This document shows positions 16,401 to 23,195 of a stretch of DNA of 38,581 nt, piece after piece. The stretch covers positions 1 through 38,581 of the forward strand of contig NZ_BCQP01000088.1 of assembly GCF_001552135.1 (NCBI RefSeq), given 5' to 3'. A program made the position numbers and the translations under genes. This DNA is from Actinomadura chibensis NBRC 106107 (GTDB lineage Bacteria; Actinomycetota; Actinomycetes; Streptosporangiales; Streptosporangiaceae). The notes under the pieces are model-generated. The model saw nothing but the letters and a program-made list of their open reading frames with translations. It was not told where the DNA came from and did not search any database. Position 1 is the stretch's first letter. Each line of letters starts with the position of its first letter.

Positions 16401-16941
16401 GGAGAAGGCGGGCGCGGACGGGCGGCGGCTCGCGACGGCCGTCGCGCGCAACCTCTACAAGCTGATGGCCTACAAGGACGAGTACGAGGTCGCGCGCCTG
16501 CACCTCGACCCCGAGCTGGCACGCCGGGTGGAGGAGCGGTTCGGGACGGGCGCGTCCGTCCGGTACATGCTGCATCCGCCGCTGCTCCGCGCGGTCGGGG
16601 TGGACCGGAAGATCGCGCTCGGGCGGACGGCGCGCCCGGCGTTCCGCGCGCTGCGCGCGATGCGGCGGCTGCGCGGCACCCCGTTCGACCCGTTCGGCGC
16701 GACCGCGCAGCGCCGCGCCGAGCGCCGCCTCGTCACCGGCTACGTCGCCGTCGTGAACGAGCTGGTCGCCGGGCTCGCGGAGGGCCCCGAAAGGCTCGAC
16801 GCCGCGGTGCGGATCGCGGAACTGCCCGACATGATCCGCGGATACGAGGACGTCAAGACCGCGAACGTCGCCCGGTACGAGGAGCGGCTCGGCGAGCTGC
16901 TCGCCGAATGGCGCGCCGAGCGCTCCCCGGCGGGCGTCTGA
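13453..16941 (+). CDS. Indolepyruvate:ferredoxin oxidoreductase, fused subunits
   Basis: About 1162 aa from the ATG at 13453. Order of parts: N-terminal pyrimidine-binding domain (GFVSGYRGSPLGGLDQQL, residues about 45-62); a PYFCSGCPHNRST motif (Cys at about 432 and 435); the TPP-binding domain (GIGCHVMTVFQD, TQMGGEGAMWVGAA); a cluster-binding segment from about residue 633 (CEGCGDCGVKSNC, then CNKDYSCVDGDCPSF); the gamma-like domain (LLVGIGGTGVVTVNQVLAMA, QTGLSQKAGAVVSHLRIG); and a long C-terminal domain (VARNLYKLMAYKDEYEVARL). It oxidatively decarboxylates aryl pyruvates to aryl-acetyl-CoA with ferredoxin. The single-chain form is usual in aerobic bacteria. With the divergent Lrp regulator it should serve aromatic amino-acid breakdown. 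Confidence 0.94.
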   Translation: MSTLASPLRDRLELDRGRIAIGGVHALVRLLLDQRRADARRGWTTAGFVSGYRGSPLGGLDQQLMRDADLLGANGIRFVPGVNEELAATAVYGSQLVEHLPGPRFEGVFGLWYGKAPGVDRSLDAFKHANWLGTSARGGVLAVVGDDPSCKSSTLPSATEGALAEAFMPVLVPASVGDVLRLGRHGFEMSRFSGAWTGFKLVTDVADSHETVDVEPVPDPVFPEFTWQGRPWRPTRRPGVDLKDTTSLEGEVLQGRLQAATAYTAANGLDRIEGAAGDAVIGLVAAGRTYLELRESLDRLGLDDAALERRGVRLLRLALIHPLDAGRAREFARGLREIVVVEEKRAFVETQFRDVLYDLAERPAVYGKNGPDGAPLVPADGGLDADRITKALARLLADRLGAEHLDLRDPVLRPGKPKINLLGTAARTPYFCSGCPHNRSTVVPDGSLAASGIGCHVMTVFQDRSIGTTQMGGEGAMWVGAAPFSDTEHLFQNLGDGTFFHSGSLAVRQAVAADTNITFKILYNAAVAMTGGQDADGGSDPAAITRMLAAEGVAKIAVVADDPSRYPRGTDWAPGVRVRHRDDLDAVQRELRATPGVTVLLYDQACAAETRRKRKRGLVPDPATRVLINEAVCEGCGDCGVKSNCLSVEPVETEFGRKTQINQTSCNKDYSCVDGDCPSFITVTPGTRAEKKRLPEIGELAEPARRPERADVLLVGIGGTGVVTVNQVLAMAALLDGRHARALDQTGLSQKAGAVVSHLRIGDGGADRPGMVGAGGADAYLVFDSLAGTSEPNLRRCAPGRTAAVVSTSEVPTGRMITDTAAALPPSAALVRRIADHTDADRLVALDALGLAERWFGSTTTANFVVVGAAYQAGLLPLSAEAIERALALNGVQVEANVRAFRAGRRLVLEPEWAAEPAAAPPAPAPRPLDGTADAATRLVEASGADGELARVLRIRVPDLAAYQDLALAERYLAAVMRVAAAEEKAGADGRRLATAVARNLYKLMAYKDEYEVARLHLDPELARRVEERFGTGASVRYMLHPPLLRAVGVDRKIALGRTARPAFRALRAMRRLRGTPFDPFGATAQRRAERRLVTGYVAVVNELVAGLAEGPERLDAAVRIAELPDMIRGYEDVKTANVARYEERLGELLAEWRAERSPAGV

Positions 16942-17029
16942 CCGGTCGAACCGCGAGGCGGCGTCCGCACGTATCACCTGGCACGCCGGAGACGGAGCCC
17001 GGCCTGGACGTGCGACGAGGTTGGTTCGA

Positions 17030-18223
17030 GTGGAATCGGGCGTGCGGCTGACGGAGCGCTACCTGCTCGTGGAGCGCCTCGACCGCGGCGGGATGACGGA
17101 GGTCTGGCGGGCGCGCGACGAGCTGCTCGGCCGGACCGTCGCGGTCAAGCTCGCCGCGTCCCGGAGCGCCGCCGCGCACCGCGCGTTCGAGCAGGGCGTG
17201 GGCCGCGCCGCCGGGCTCGGCCACCCCGCGCTGGAGACCGTCTACGACAGCGACCGGGCGCGCGGCCGGTCCGGACGCGCCGTCGCCTACGCCGTGACCG
17301 AGTTCCTCGACGGCGTGACGCTCGCCGACCTGCTCCGCCACGGCCCGCTGTCCGTGGCCGAGACGGCGGACGTCGCCGAGCGGGTCGCCGGGGCGCTCGA
17401 CGCCGCGCACGCCGCCGGGGTCGCGCACGGGCGGCTGTCCCCCGGCAAGGTCATGCTCGTGGACGGGGACCCCAAGGTCATCGGCCTCGGGGCCGGGGGC
17501 GCGTCCGCGTCCGGCGCGGACCTGGCCGCCGACGTCCGCGCGCTCGGCGCCCTCATCTCGGCGTGCCTGCCGCCCGGGACGTCCGGTGGCCCGGCGCCGG
17601 TCGCCGCGCTGTGCCTGGACGCGACGGCGGCGGACGGGCCGTCCGCGACGAAGGTCGCCGCCCTGCTCCAACGCGATCCGGGCCCGGCCAATGCCGCCTT
17701 CGGCCCGCCCACCGCCTTCGCCCCGACCCAGCGGCTCGGCACCGACCGGGAGCCGTCCCGCGATCACCGGACGCGAGCGCTGCGCCCGGCCGGGCATCGG
17801 CGGCGGCGCGGGCACGGCGCGGGCGCTCGGCTCGCCGCGGTCGCGGTCGTCGCCGCGATCCCGGTCACGGCGGGGGTGGCGGTCCTCACGTCCGGGCCGC
17901 GGGCGCCGGTGGTCGTCCCGGCGGCGACGGGGAGCGTCCAGACGCCGCCGCGCGGGACGGGCCGCGCGCGGTCCGCGCTCGGCCGGATGCATCCGATCGT
18001 CAGCCGCGGCTACGCCGCCGGGAAGATCCGCTCCGACGTCGCCATCGACCTCGACGCCGCGATCACCGGCCTGGAGGCCGACCTCGACGCGAACAGGAAG
18101 GCCGACGTGAACCGGCGCGTCGCGCAGCTCCGGACACGGATCGCCACCCGGCGGCGCGAGCGCGGCCTGTCCCCCGAGGTCGCCGACCAACTGACCCGCG
18201 TCCTCGCGACCGTGCGCGCCTGA
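17030..18223 (+). CDS. Membrane-anchored protein-kinase-like protein (pseudokinase)
   Basis: About 397 aa from the GTG at 17030, nine bases after GACGAGG; a TTG at 17021 is possible but would sit on the SD. Residues about 5-220 have the Hanks kinase layout: RYLLVERLDRGGMTEVWRAR, VAVKLA (conserved Lys kept), TEFLDGVTLADLL. The catalytic loop reads AHGRLSPGKVML in place of HRDLKPxN, and the DFG position reads GLG, so both catalytic Asp are gone. A membrane helix (LAAVAVVAAIPVTAGVAVLT) lies near residue 270, followed by an extracytoplasmic part of about 110 residues with a helical repeat-like segment (DLDAAITGLEADLDANRK). It probably acts as a scaffold or sensor. Linkage to the upstream oxidoreductase (88 nt) may be coincidental. 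Confidence 0.82.
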   Translation: MESGVRLTERYLLVERLDRGGMTEVWRARDELLGRTVAVKLAASRSAAAHRAFEQGVGRAAGLGHPALETVYDSDRARGRSGRAVAYAVTEFLDGVTLADLLRHGPLSVAETADVAERVAGALDAAHAAGVAHGRLSPGKVMLVDGDPKVIGLGAGGASASGADLAADVRALGALISACLPPGTSGGPAPVAALCLDATAADGPSATKVAALLQRDPGPANAAFGPPTAFAPTQRLGTDREPSRDHRTRALRPAGHRRRRGHGAGARLAAVAVVAAIPVTAGVAVLTSGPRAPVVVPAATGSVQTPPRGTGRARSALGRMHPIVSRGYAAGKIRSDVAIDLDAAITGLEADLDANRKADVNRRVAQLRTRIATRRRERGLSPEVADQLTRVLATVRA

Positions 18224-18273
18224 CCGGGAGCTCGACGCCCGCCGCGCCCCGCTCGGTGGTCCCGGCGAAGGCC

Positions 18274-19101
18274 CTAGTCGCAGCCCTCGAACTGGGGGAT
18301 CTCGATCGTCGACAGGTTGAGGCCGGTGCCGCCGAACCACTTGTTCATCAGCCTGGCGGCCGTCCCGTCCTGGTACATGCGGGTGATGGCCCGGTTCAGC
18401 GCCTCGCAGCCGTCGAGGTCGCCGCGGCGCAGCCCGATGCCGGTGTTCTGCTCGCTGATCCGCGCGTCGACCAGCCGGAACCCGCCGCCCTCCCGGCGGA
18501 TCAGCCCGGCCAGGATCACGTCGTTCGTGGTGATCGCGTCCACCCGGCGCTGCTTGATCATCGCCATGCACTCGTCGTAGTCCCCGGCCTTGACGATCCG
18601 CGCGGTCATCCCGTTGATCGCCAGCAGCCGCTTCACCGGGTCCGAGCCCTCGACCCCGCAGAACCTGCGGCCCTTCAGGTCGCGGACGCCCCTGACGCCG
18701 CGCTCGTCCGACCGCACCAGGACGTCCTGGAAGGACATCGAGTACGGCCCCGCGAACGCAACCTGCGTCTTGCGCTCGGGCGTGACCGACAGCGTCGCGA
18801 GGACCATGTCGGCGCGTCCCGACGTCAGCGCCGGGATCCGCTCGGCCGACAGCACCTTGACGAACCGCACCTTCTTGCCGAGCCGGTCGGCCATGTAGCG
18901 GGCGACGTCGATGTCGAAGCCCTCGAACCCGCCGTCCGCGCGGCGCAGGCCGAGCCCGGGCAGGTCCGGGCGCACGCCGACGACCAGCGTCGACTTGTCC
19001 AGCAGCGATCCGCCGCCGCCCTGCCCGCACGCCGCCAGCAGGCCGCCCGCGAGGACGCACGCCGCCGCGGCCCGCCCGGCCACCCGAACGGCTACCCGCA
19101 C
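18274..19101 (-). CDS. Family-3 solute-binding lipoprotein (amino-acid ABC transporter type)
   Basis: 275 aa. It has a lipoprotein signal peptide (VAGRAAAACVLAGGLLAACG; lipobox LAAC, Cys 25). The mature part matches extracellular solute-binding protein family 3: LVVGVRPDLPGLGLRRADGG, FEGFDIDVARYMADRLG, RADMVLATLSVTPERKTQVA, FAGPYS. Such proteins bind polar amino acids (often glutamate) for ABC import. No permease or ATPase gene is adjacent, so it is an orphan or works with distant subunits. Two internal Cys (in RRFCGVEG and DYDECMAM) plus two near the C terminus could form disulfides. It is convergent with the pseudokinase gene, 50 nt away. Confidence 0.9.
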   Translation of the reverse strand: MRVAVRVAGRAAAACVLAGGLLAACGQGGGGSLLDKSTLVVGVRPDLPGLGLRRADGGFEGFDIDVARYMADRLGKKVRFVKVLSAERIPALTSGRADMVLATLSVTPERKTQVAFAGPYSMSFQDVLVRSDERGVRGVRDLKGRRFCGVEGSDPVKRLLAINGMTARIVKAGDYDECMAMIKQRRVDAITTNDVILAGLIRREGGGFRLVDARISEQNTGIGLRRGDLDGCEALNRAITRMYQDGTAARLMNKWFGGTGLNLSTIEIPQFEGCD

Positions 19102-19198
19102 GGTCGCGCTCCGTCCGGGCCGATCCGGCGCGGTGAGCGGGAGGCGTCGCCGGGACTAGTCCGGCATTCCGCAGAAACCATCACGCCGTAACCATAGA

Positions 19199-19242
19199 GC
19201 GGCCGGGACCGCGTCGGCAGTGCCCCGGCGCGGCCCGGCCGC
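19199..19242 (-). terminator. GC-rich hairpin after the COG2345 regulator
   Basis: GCGGCCGGG (19199-19207) pairs with CCCGGCCGC (19234-19242). Five inner pairs, CCGCG with CGCGG, continue the stem after a bulged A. It lies directly beyond the stop of the minus-strand regulator (19245). No T-tract. Confidence 0.6.
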
Positions 19243-19244
19243 CG

Positions 19245-19943
19245 TCAGCCGGGCGCGGGCCCGAACTCGACGCAGCAGTGCCCGGTGTGCGGGGCGAGCG
19301 CCGCCTCGATGGAGTCGGCGCCGAGACCGTCCACCACACCGGACAGGAACGCGTGGTTGACCGCGCACACCAGGTCGGGGTCGTCCTGCGCCAGCGGGTG
19401 GAACGGGCAGTTGCGCAGCCGCAGCCGCGCGGCCTCCACCCGGTCGGGCTCGAACCCGTGCCGCGCGAGGATCTCCGCCGCGCGAGTGAGGGCCCGCTCC
19501 GCGCCGAGCCGCCCGCCCCGGACGGGACGGCCCTCCGCCGCCCCGAGCGCCCGGCCGCGCTCCCCCGCCGCGCGGAGCGCCGCGTCCCGCGCGCTCTCCG
19601 CCGCGCCGTGGCCGCGCACCGCGTCCAGCAGGATGCTCGCGAGCAGCCCGTGCTCGCGCTGCGGGATGCTGACCCGCACCTCCACCCCGGACGGCTCGTA
19701 CACCTTCGGCGCCCGCCCCACCCGCCGGACGCCGGACGGCGCCGCGTAGCGCGCCCGCAGCAGGCCCGCGTCGACGAGCTTGTCCAGGTGGAACGCGGCG
19801 AGCTTGCGGGAGATCCCGACGCTGGCGGCGGCCTCGTCCCGGGTCACCGGCGCCCCGGCCGAGCGGATGAACGCGTACATGCCGCGCCGCAAGTCGTCGC
19901 TCAGGATCGCGGCGGCCTCCAGGGCGGCGGAGTCAGAGGTCAC
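19245..19943 (-). CDS. HTH regulator of the COG2345 (SufR-like, Cys-rich) group
   Basis: 232 aa from a GTG at 19943. Residues about 15-85 are an ArsR-like winged helix (LSDDLRRGMYAFIRSAGAPV, TRDEAAASVGISRKLAAFHL, LVDAGLL). The C-terminal region carries LRNCPFHPLAQDDPDLVCAV, LSGVVDGLG and HTGHCCVEFGP. The spaced Cys (NCPFH, LVC, HCC) are the hallmark of this group and may bind an Fe-S cluster or another metal, though that has not been shown for most members. It is divergent from two small membrane-protein genes, which it likely controls; a candidate operator lies between. Confidence 0.88.
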   Translation of the reverse strand: MTSDSAALEAAAILSDDLRRGMYAFIRSAGAPVTRDEAAASVGISRKLAAFHLDKLVDAGLLRARYAAPSGVRRVGRAPKVYEPSGVEVRVSIPQREHGLLASILLDAVRGHGAAESARDAALRAAGERGRALGAAEGRPVRGGRLGAERALTRAAEILARHGFEPDRVEAARLRLRNCPFHPLAQDDPDLVCAVNHAFLSGVVDGLGADSIEAALAPHTGHCCVEFGPAPG

Positions 19944-20034
19944 CGCACCACCCTAGCCCGCGGTCACGGTATCGCATAGAAGTCTTGGTGAATCGGACTC
20001 GCCTCCAAGCACCGTTGACCTGCCTCTGCTATAA

Positions 20035-20052
20035 CACCAATACTTGTTGGTG
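20035..20052. promoter_or_regulatory. Candidate operator upstream of the DUF2231 gene
   Basis: CACCAA (20035-20040) and TTGGTG (20047-20052) form an inverted repeat with a 6-nt spacer, 15 nt before the DUF2231 ATG. The half site plus flank, TTGGTGAA, recurs at 19985-19992 on the same strand. Both lie in the 124-nt gap between the divergent HTH regulator and the membrane genes, so binding by that regulator is the simplest idea. Confidence 0.45.
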
Positions 20053-20067
20053 AAATAGGAGGTCGTC

Positions 20068-20616
20068 ATGGACGATCCGCAGCACCTCGCCAAACGTCCG
20101 GTGAGCGCGCTCGCCGGGAGCTACGGCCATCCCGTGCACCCGATCCTCGTGACGGTGCCGATCGGGGCCTGGATCGCCAGCCTCGTGTTCGACGTCGCCT
20201 CGCATTTCGTCGCCGACCCGGGGTTCGCGGCCAGGGGCTCGCTGTGGCTGATCGGCATCGGGGTCGCCGGGGCGCTCGCCGCCGCCGCGACCGGCTTCCT
20301 GGACCTGCTCGCCATCCCGCCCGGCACCCGCGCGTTCCGGACGGCGCTCGTCCACATGTCCCTGAACCTCGCCGTCACCGGCGCCTACGCGGCCGGGTTC
20401 GGATGGCGCATGGGAGAGGTGGGCGGGGCCGTGGCGCCCGTGCGGATCGCCCTGTCCGCCGTGGCGCTCGCGGCCCTCGCCGTGTCGGGCTTCCTCGGCG
20501 GGCGGCTCGCCTACCGGTACGGCGTCCGCGTCGCCGACGAGACCACCCAGGCCGAGGGGTTCGCCGCCCCTCCCGCCGCGTCCACTCCCACCTCCAACCG
20601 CGAAGGACAACGATGA
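20068..20616 (+). CDS. DUF2231 membrane protein
   Basis: 182 aa from the ATG at 20068 with AGGAGG six bases upstream, a strong site. Four hydrophobic segments are visible: PILVTVPIGAWIASLVFDVA, LWLIGIGVAGALAAAATGFL, the HMSLNLAVTGAYAAGFGW segment, and IALSAVALAALAVSGFLGG. The motif GHPVHPILVTVPIGAW near the N terminus is the DUF2231 signature; its His residues suggest a metal or haem site in some members, but no function is settled. The soluble C terminus ends in Pro/Ser/Thr. The next gene starts in an ATGA overlap, so the two membrane proteins are co-made. Confidence 0.88.
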   Translation: MDDPQHLAKRPVSALAGSYGHPVHPILVTVPIGAWIASLVFDVASHFVADPGFAARGSLWLIGIGVAGALAAAATGFLDLLAIPPGTRAFRTALVHMSLNLAVTGAYAAGFGWRMGEVGGAVAPVRIALSAVALAALAVSGFLGGRLAYRYGVRVADETTQAEGFAAPPAASTPTSNREGQR

Positions 20617-21017
20617 ACATCGCCGCACTCGCCACCTGGCTCGTCACCGCGCTCGGCGGCTTCTTCATGCTCGGCACCTGGATCTCGCGCGGCGGGGCGC
20701 GGGGGGACGGGGCGTCCCGGCTCCCCGTCCCGGTGATCTTCGGGCACTTCGCGCTCGCCGCCACGGGCCTGGTCGTCTGGATCGTCTACGTGGTCACCGA
20801 CACGGCCGCGCTCGCCTGGACGGCGTTCGGGCTCCTGCTCCCGGTGGCGCTCCTCGGGTTCGTGATGTTCGCCCGCTGGCTGGGCTCCCGCGTCCCGGAC
20901 GTGGGCGAGACGGCGGTCCCGGCCGAGCGCGGCTTCCCCATCCCGGTCGTGATGGGGCACGGCCTGTTCGCGGTCGCGACGCTGGTCCTCGTCCTGATCA
21001 CCGCGATCCGGGGCTGA
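20613..21017 (+). CDS. Small membrane protein coupled to DUF2231
   Basis: About 134 aa from the ATG at 20613 (ATGA overlap with the DUF2231 stop; GAAGGA upstream). It has four predicted membrane helices: AALATWLVTALGGFFMLGTW, ALAATGLVVWIVYVVTD, WTAFGLLLPVALLGFVMFAR, LFAVATLVLVLITAI. Two similar segments, PVPVIFGHFALAATGLV and PIPVVMGHGLFAVATLV, look like an internal repeat, each with one conserved His. I know similar unnamed actinobacterial proteins but no function. Pairing with a His-containing DUF2231 protein suggests a joint membrane complex. A strong hairpin follows. Confidence 0.8.
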   Translation: MNIAALATWLVTALGGFFMLGTWISRGGARGDGASRLPVPVIFGHFALAATGLVVWIVYVVTDTAALAWTAFGLLLPVALLGFVMFARWLGSRVPDVGETAVPAERGFPIPVVMGHGLFAVATLVLVLITAIRG

Positions 21018-21023
21018 GAAATG

Positions 21024-21062
21024 CACAACAGGCACCTCCTCCGGATGGAGGTGCCTGTTGTG
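21024..21062 (+). terminator. Strong 16-bp hairpin terminator
   Basis: CACAACAGGCACCTCC (21024-21039) and GGAGGTGCCTGTTGTG (21047-21062) are fully complementary, with a 7-nt loop, 6 nt after the stop of the small membrane protein. It is the clearest terminator in the window and could also serve the opposite strand. Confidence 0.88.
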
Positions 21063-21144
21063 TGAGCGGGGCCGTCCGGACGAACCGGGCCGATGAAGGT
21101 CCGGGTCAAGGTTTCGCCCGTGCCCCGTGTGTCAAGGCGAGGAA

Positions 21145-22596
21145 TTATGAAGTACCGGCGACCACTTCCGTTTCTGTCTCGGGGACGGGGGATGGGGAAG
21201 GCCGTGGCTTACGCGGGGTCATGCCAAGGGCGGCGATCGCTGCGATCGCCATGAACCCGCCGACCATCAGCCAAGCGTCGACGTAGGCGTCGTGGACGTC
21301 CGGGTAGCCGCGCGGGGCGCCGAGGACGGCGACCGCGAGGCTCACGCCGAGGACGCTCCCGATCTGCCTGCTCATGTTCAGGACGGCGCTGCCGGTCGCG
21401 TACCGGTGCGGCGGCAGCTCCACGGCGGCGGCGGACAGGATGGTGGGGAGGGCGAGGCCGACGCCCGTCCCGCCGATGAGCCAGCCCGGCAGCAGCTCGG
21501 ACGCGTAAGCGGGCGCCGGGCCGAGGCTCATCGCGATCATGACGACGCCGAACGCGCAGAGCATGCACCCGGCGGCGGTGATCAGACCGACCGGGACGCG
21601 CGCGGCGGCCAGCCGTCCGGCGACCAGCGCCATGATCGGGACCATCAGCGGGCCGGGCGCGACGGCGAGCCCGGTCGTGATGGCGGAGTAGTGCCAGACC
21701 TGCTGCATCCACAGCACGCCGAGCAGGAGGTTGGCGGCGAACGCGACGGTGAACAGCAGGATCGCGGCGTTCGACCAGGAGAAGGTGCGCACGGCGAGCA
21801 GCGACGGCTCGATCACGGGCGCGGGGTGGCGCAGCGACCGCAGCCAGAACCAGGCGAGGCCGAGCAGCGCGGCGCCGCAGGCGAGCACGGTCTGCTCCCC
21901 CGGCCAGTCGTTGATCTTGACGACGGCGAGCGCGAGCACCGCGATCGCGGCGGTGAGCACGGCCGTGCCCGGCAGGTCGGGGACGCGGGCCGTGACGCCC
22001 TCCCGCGAGTCGGGGACGAACCGCCACGCCAGCAGGATCGCGAGGATCCCGATCGGGACGTTCACCTCGAACACCCACCGCCAGGACAGCTCGACGAGCA
22101 CGCCGCCGACCGCGGGCCCGGCCGCCGCGGCGAGCGCGGACGCCGCCGACCAGACCCGCACGGCGCCGCCGCGCCGCTCGGCCGGGTAGGCGGAGAGCAG
22201 GAGCCCGAGGCTCGTCGGGATGAGCGCCGCCGCGCCCGCGGCCTGCAGCACCCGGAACGCGACCAGCCACCACAGGGACGGCGCCATCGCGCACGCCTGC
22301 GACGCGAGCGTGAAGACGGCGAGGCCGAGCAGGAGCCCGGGCTTGCGGCCGTACCGGTCGGCGAGCCGGCCGAGCGGGACGAGCAGCGCGGCGAACACGA
22401 TGGCGAAGCCGTTCAGCACCCAGGACAGGTCGGACATCGGCGCGCCCGCGAAGTCGCGGCCGATGTCGTTGAAGGCGACGTTGACGATGAACAGGTCGAG
22501 GCCCGCCATGAAGGACGCGACGGACAGCACCGCGAGCACCAGCCCGGGCCGCACCCGCCGGCCCCCGAGCGCGGGTACCTGACTTTGTTCCACCAT
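21145..22596 (-). CDS. MFS drug exporter (DHA2, EmrB/QacA type)
   Basis: 483 aa from the ATG at 22596, with GGGAGG upstream on the coding strand. It has fourteen hydrophobic segments, as in DHA2 exporters. Signatures: SFMAGLDLFIVNVAFNDIGR in helix 1, SWVLNGFAIVFAALLVPLGR, then LADRYGRKPGLLLGL (the MFS loop 2-3 motif), and RVLQAAGAAALIPTSLGLLL with GPAVGGVLVE (motif C). These pump hydrophobic drugs by proton antiport. It is divergent from an HxlR regulator with shared repeats between, a standard inducible efflux arrangement. The substrate cannot be told from sequence. Confidence 0.92.
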   Translation of the reverse strand: MVEQSQVPALGGRRVRPGLVLAVLSVASFMAGLDLFIVNVAFNDIGRDFAGAPMSDLSWVLNGFAIVFAALLVPLGRLADRYGRKPGLLLGLAVFTLASQACAMAPSLWWLVAFRVLQAAGAAALIPTSLGLLLSAYPAERRGGAVRVWSAASALAAAAGPAVGGVLVELSWRWVFEVNVPIGILAILLAWRFVPDSREGVTARVPDLPGTAVLTAAIAVLALAVVKINDWPGEQTVLACGAALLGLAWFWLRSLRHPAPVIEPSLLAVRTFSWSNAAILLFTVAFAANLLLGVLWMQQVWHYSAITTGLAVAPGPLMVPIMALVAGRLAAARVPVGLITAAGCMLCAFGVVMIAMSLGPAPAYASELLPGWLIGGTGVGLALPTILSAAAVELPPHRYATGSAVLNMSRQIGSVLGVSLAVAVLGAPRGYPDVHDAYVDAWLMVGGFMAIAAIAALGMTPRKPRPSPSPVPETETEVVAGTS

Positions 22597-22642
22597 AGTC
22601 AGGGAGGCTAGCGAGCAGGCTGACTTTGGTCAAGCCAAGTCA
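22578..22642. promoter_or_regulatory. Repeated operator-like sites between MFS and HxlR genes
   Basis: Two related elements. CCTGACT (22578-22584) with AGTCAGG (22597-22603) spans the MFS start. TGACTTTGG (22621-22629) with CCAAGTCA (22635-22642) lies in the gap, an imperfect palindrome with one bulged T. TGACTTTG occurs in both (22580-22587 and 22621-22628). Position and repetition suit binding by the HxlR protein. Confidence 0.55.
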
Positions 22643-22661
22643 GCAGGTTTATAGTGGGCGC

Positions 22662-23147
22662 GTGACAATCGCACTTGAGGGGCATTTCGCCGACCGCGAC
22701 GCCTGGTCGATGCAGAACTGCCCGGTCGCGCGGACGCTGGCCGCGCTCGGTCCCCCGTCGGCGGTCCTCGTGCTGAGCGAGGCGTACTTCGGGACCAACC
22801 GCTTCGGCGACTTCGTCCGCAACCTGGAGATGACCGAGTCCGCGGTGACGGCCCGGCTGCGGCACCTCGTCAAGGCCGGGCTGCTCAGCCGGGAGCCGTA
22901 CCAGGAGCCGGGGCAGCGCACCCGCTACGAGTACCACCTGACGAAGATGGGCCAGGACCTCGCGCCCACGCTCGTCGGCCTCATGGAATGGGGCGAGACG
23001 TACCTGCCCGGCGACGAGGGGCGCCAGGTCAGGCTCACCCACGCGGGCTGCGGCGAGGCCGTGACGTCGCAGGTCCGCTGCGCCGAGGGGCACGACGTCG
23101 CGGTCGACGAGATCGTCATGGGGCCGCCGCGTCCGGGCGAGGAGTAG
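22662..23147 (+). CDS. HxlR-family transcriptional regulator
   Basis: About 161 aa from the GTG at 22662; an in-frame start 12 codons upstream would place the start inside the operator. Winged-helix features: MQNCPVARTLAALGPPSAVL (Cys at the usual HxlR position), EAYFGTNRFGDFVRNLEMTE, SAVTARLRHLVKAGLLSREP, TRYEYHLTKMGQDLAPTLVG. The C-terminal part, HAGCGEAVTSQVRCAEGHD, adds a His/Cys-rich segment (CGE, CAEGH) seen in a subset of HxlR proteins that could bind metal. HxlR proteins respond to quinones, aldehydes or drugs. It presumably represses the divergent exporter. Confidence 0.9.
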   Translation: MTIALEGHFADRDAWSMQNCPVARTLAALGPPSAVLVLSEAYFGTNRFGDFVRNLEMTESAVTARLRHLVKAGLLSREPYQEPGQRTRYEYHLTKMGQDLAPTLVGLMEWGETYLPGDEGRQVRLTHAGCGEAVTSQVRCAEGHDVAVDEIVMGPPRPGEE

Positions 23148-23195
23148 CCCCCGCCCGGACGCTCCAGGCCGCCCCGGGCCCCGCCGCCCGGGCGG

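Noticed and set aside
13429..16977. A very long open frame antisense to the indolepyruvate oxidoreductase gene
   Set aside because: It mirrors the sense gene, is Arg/Ala/Gly-rich and has no family motifs; such antisense frames arise from high third-position GC.
18224..18273. CCGGGA...TCCCGG as a terminator between the pseudokinase and solute-binding genes
   Set aside because: Only 6 bp of stem with a long loop.
20015..20035. TTGACC followed by TATAAC as a sigma-70 promoter for the DUF2231 gene
   Set aside because: Spacing between the two boxes is only 9 nt, far from the usual 16-18.
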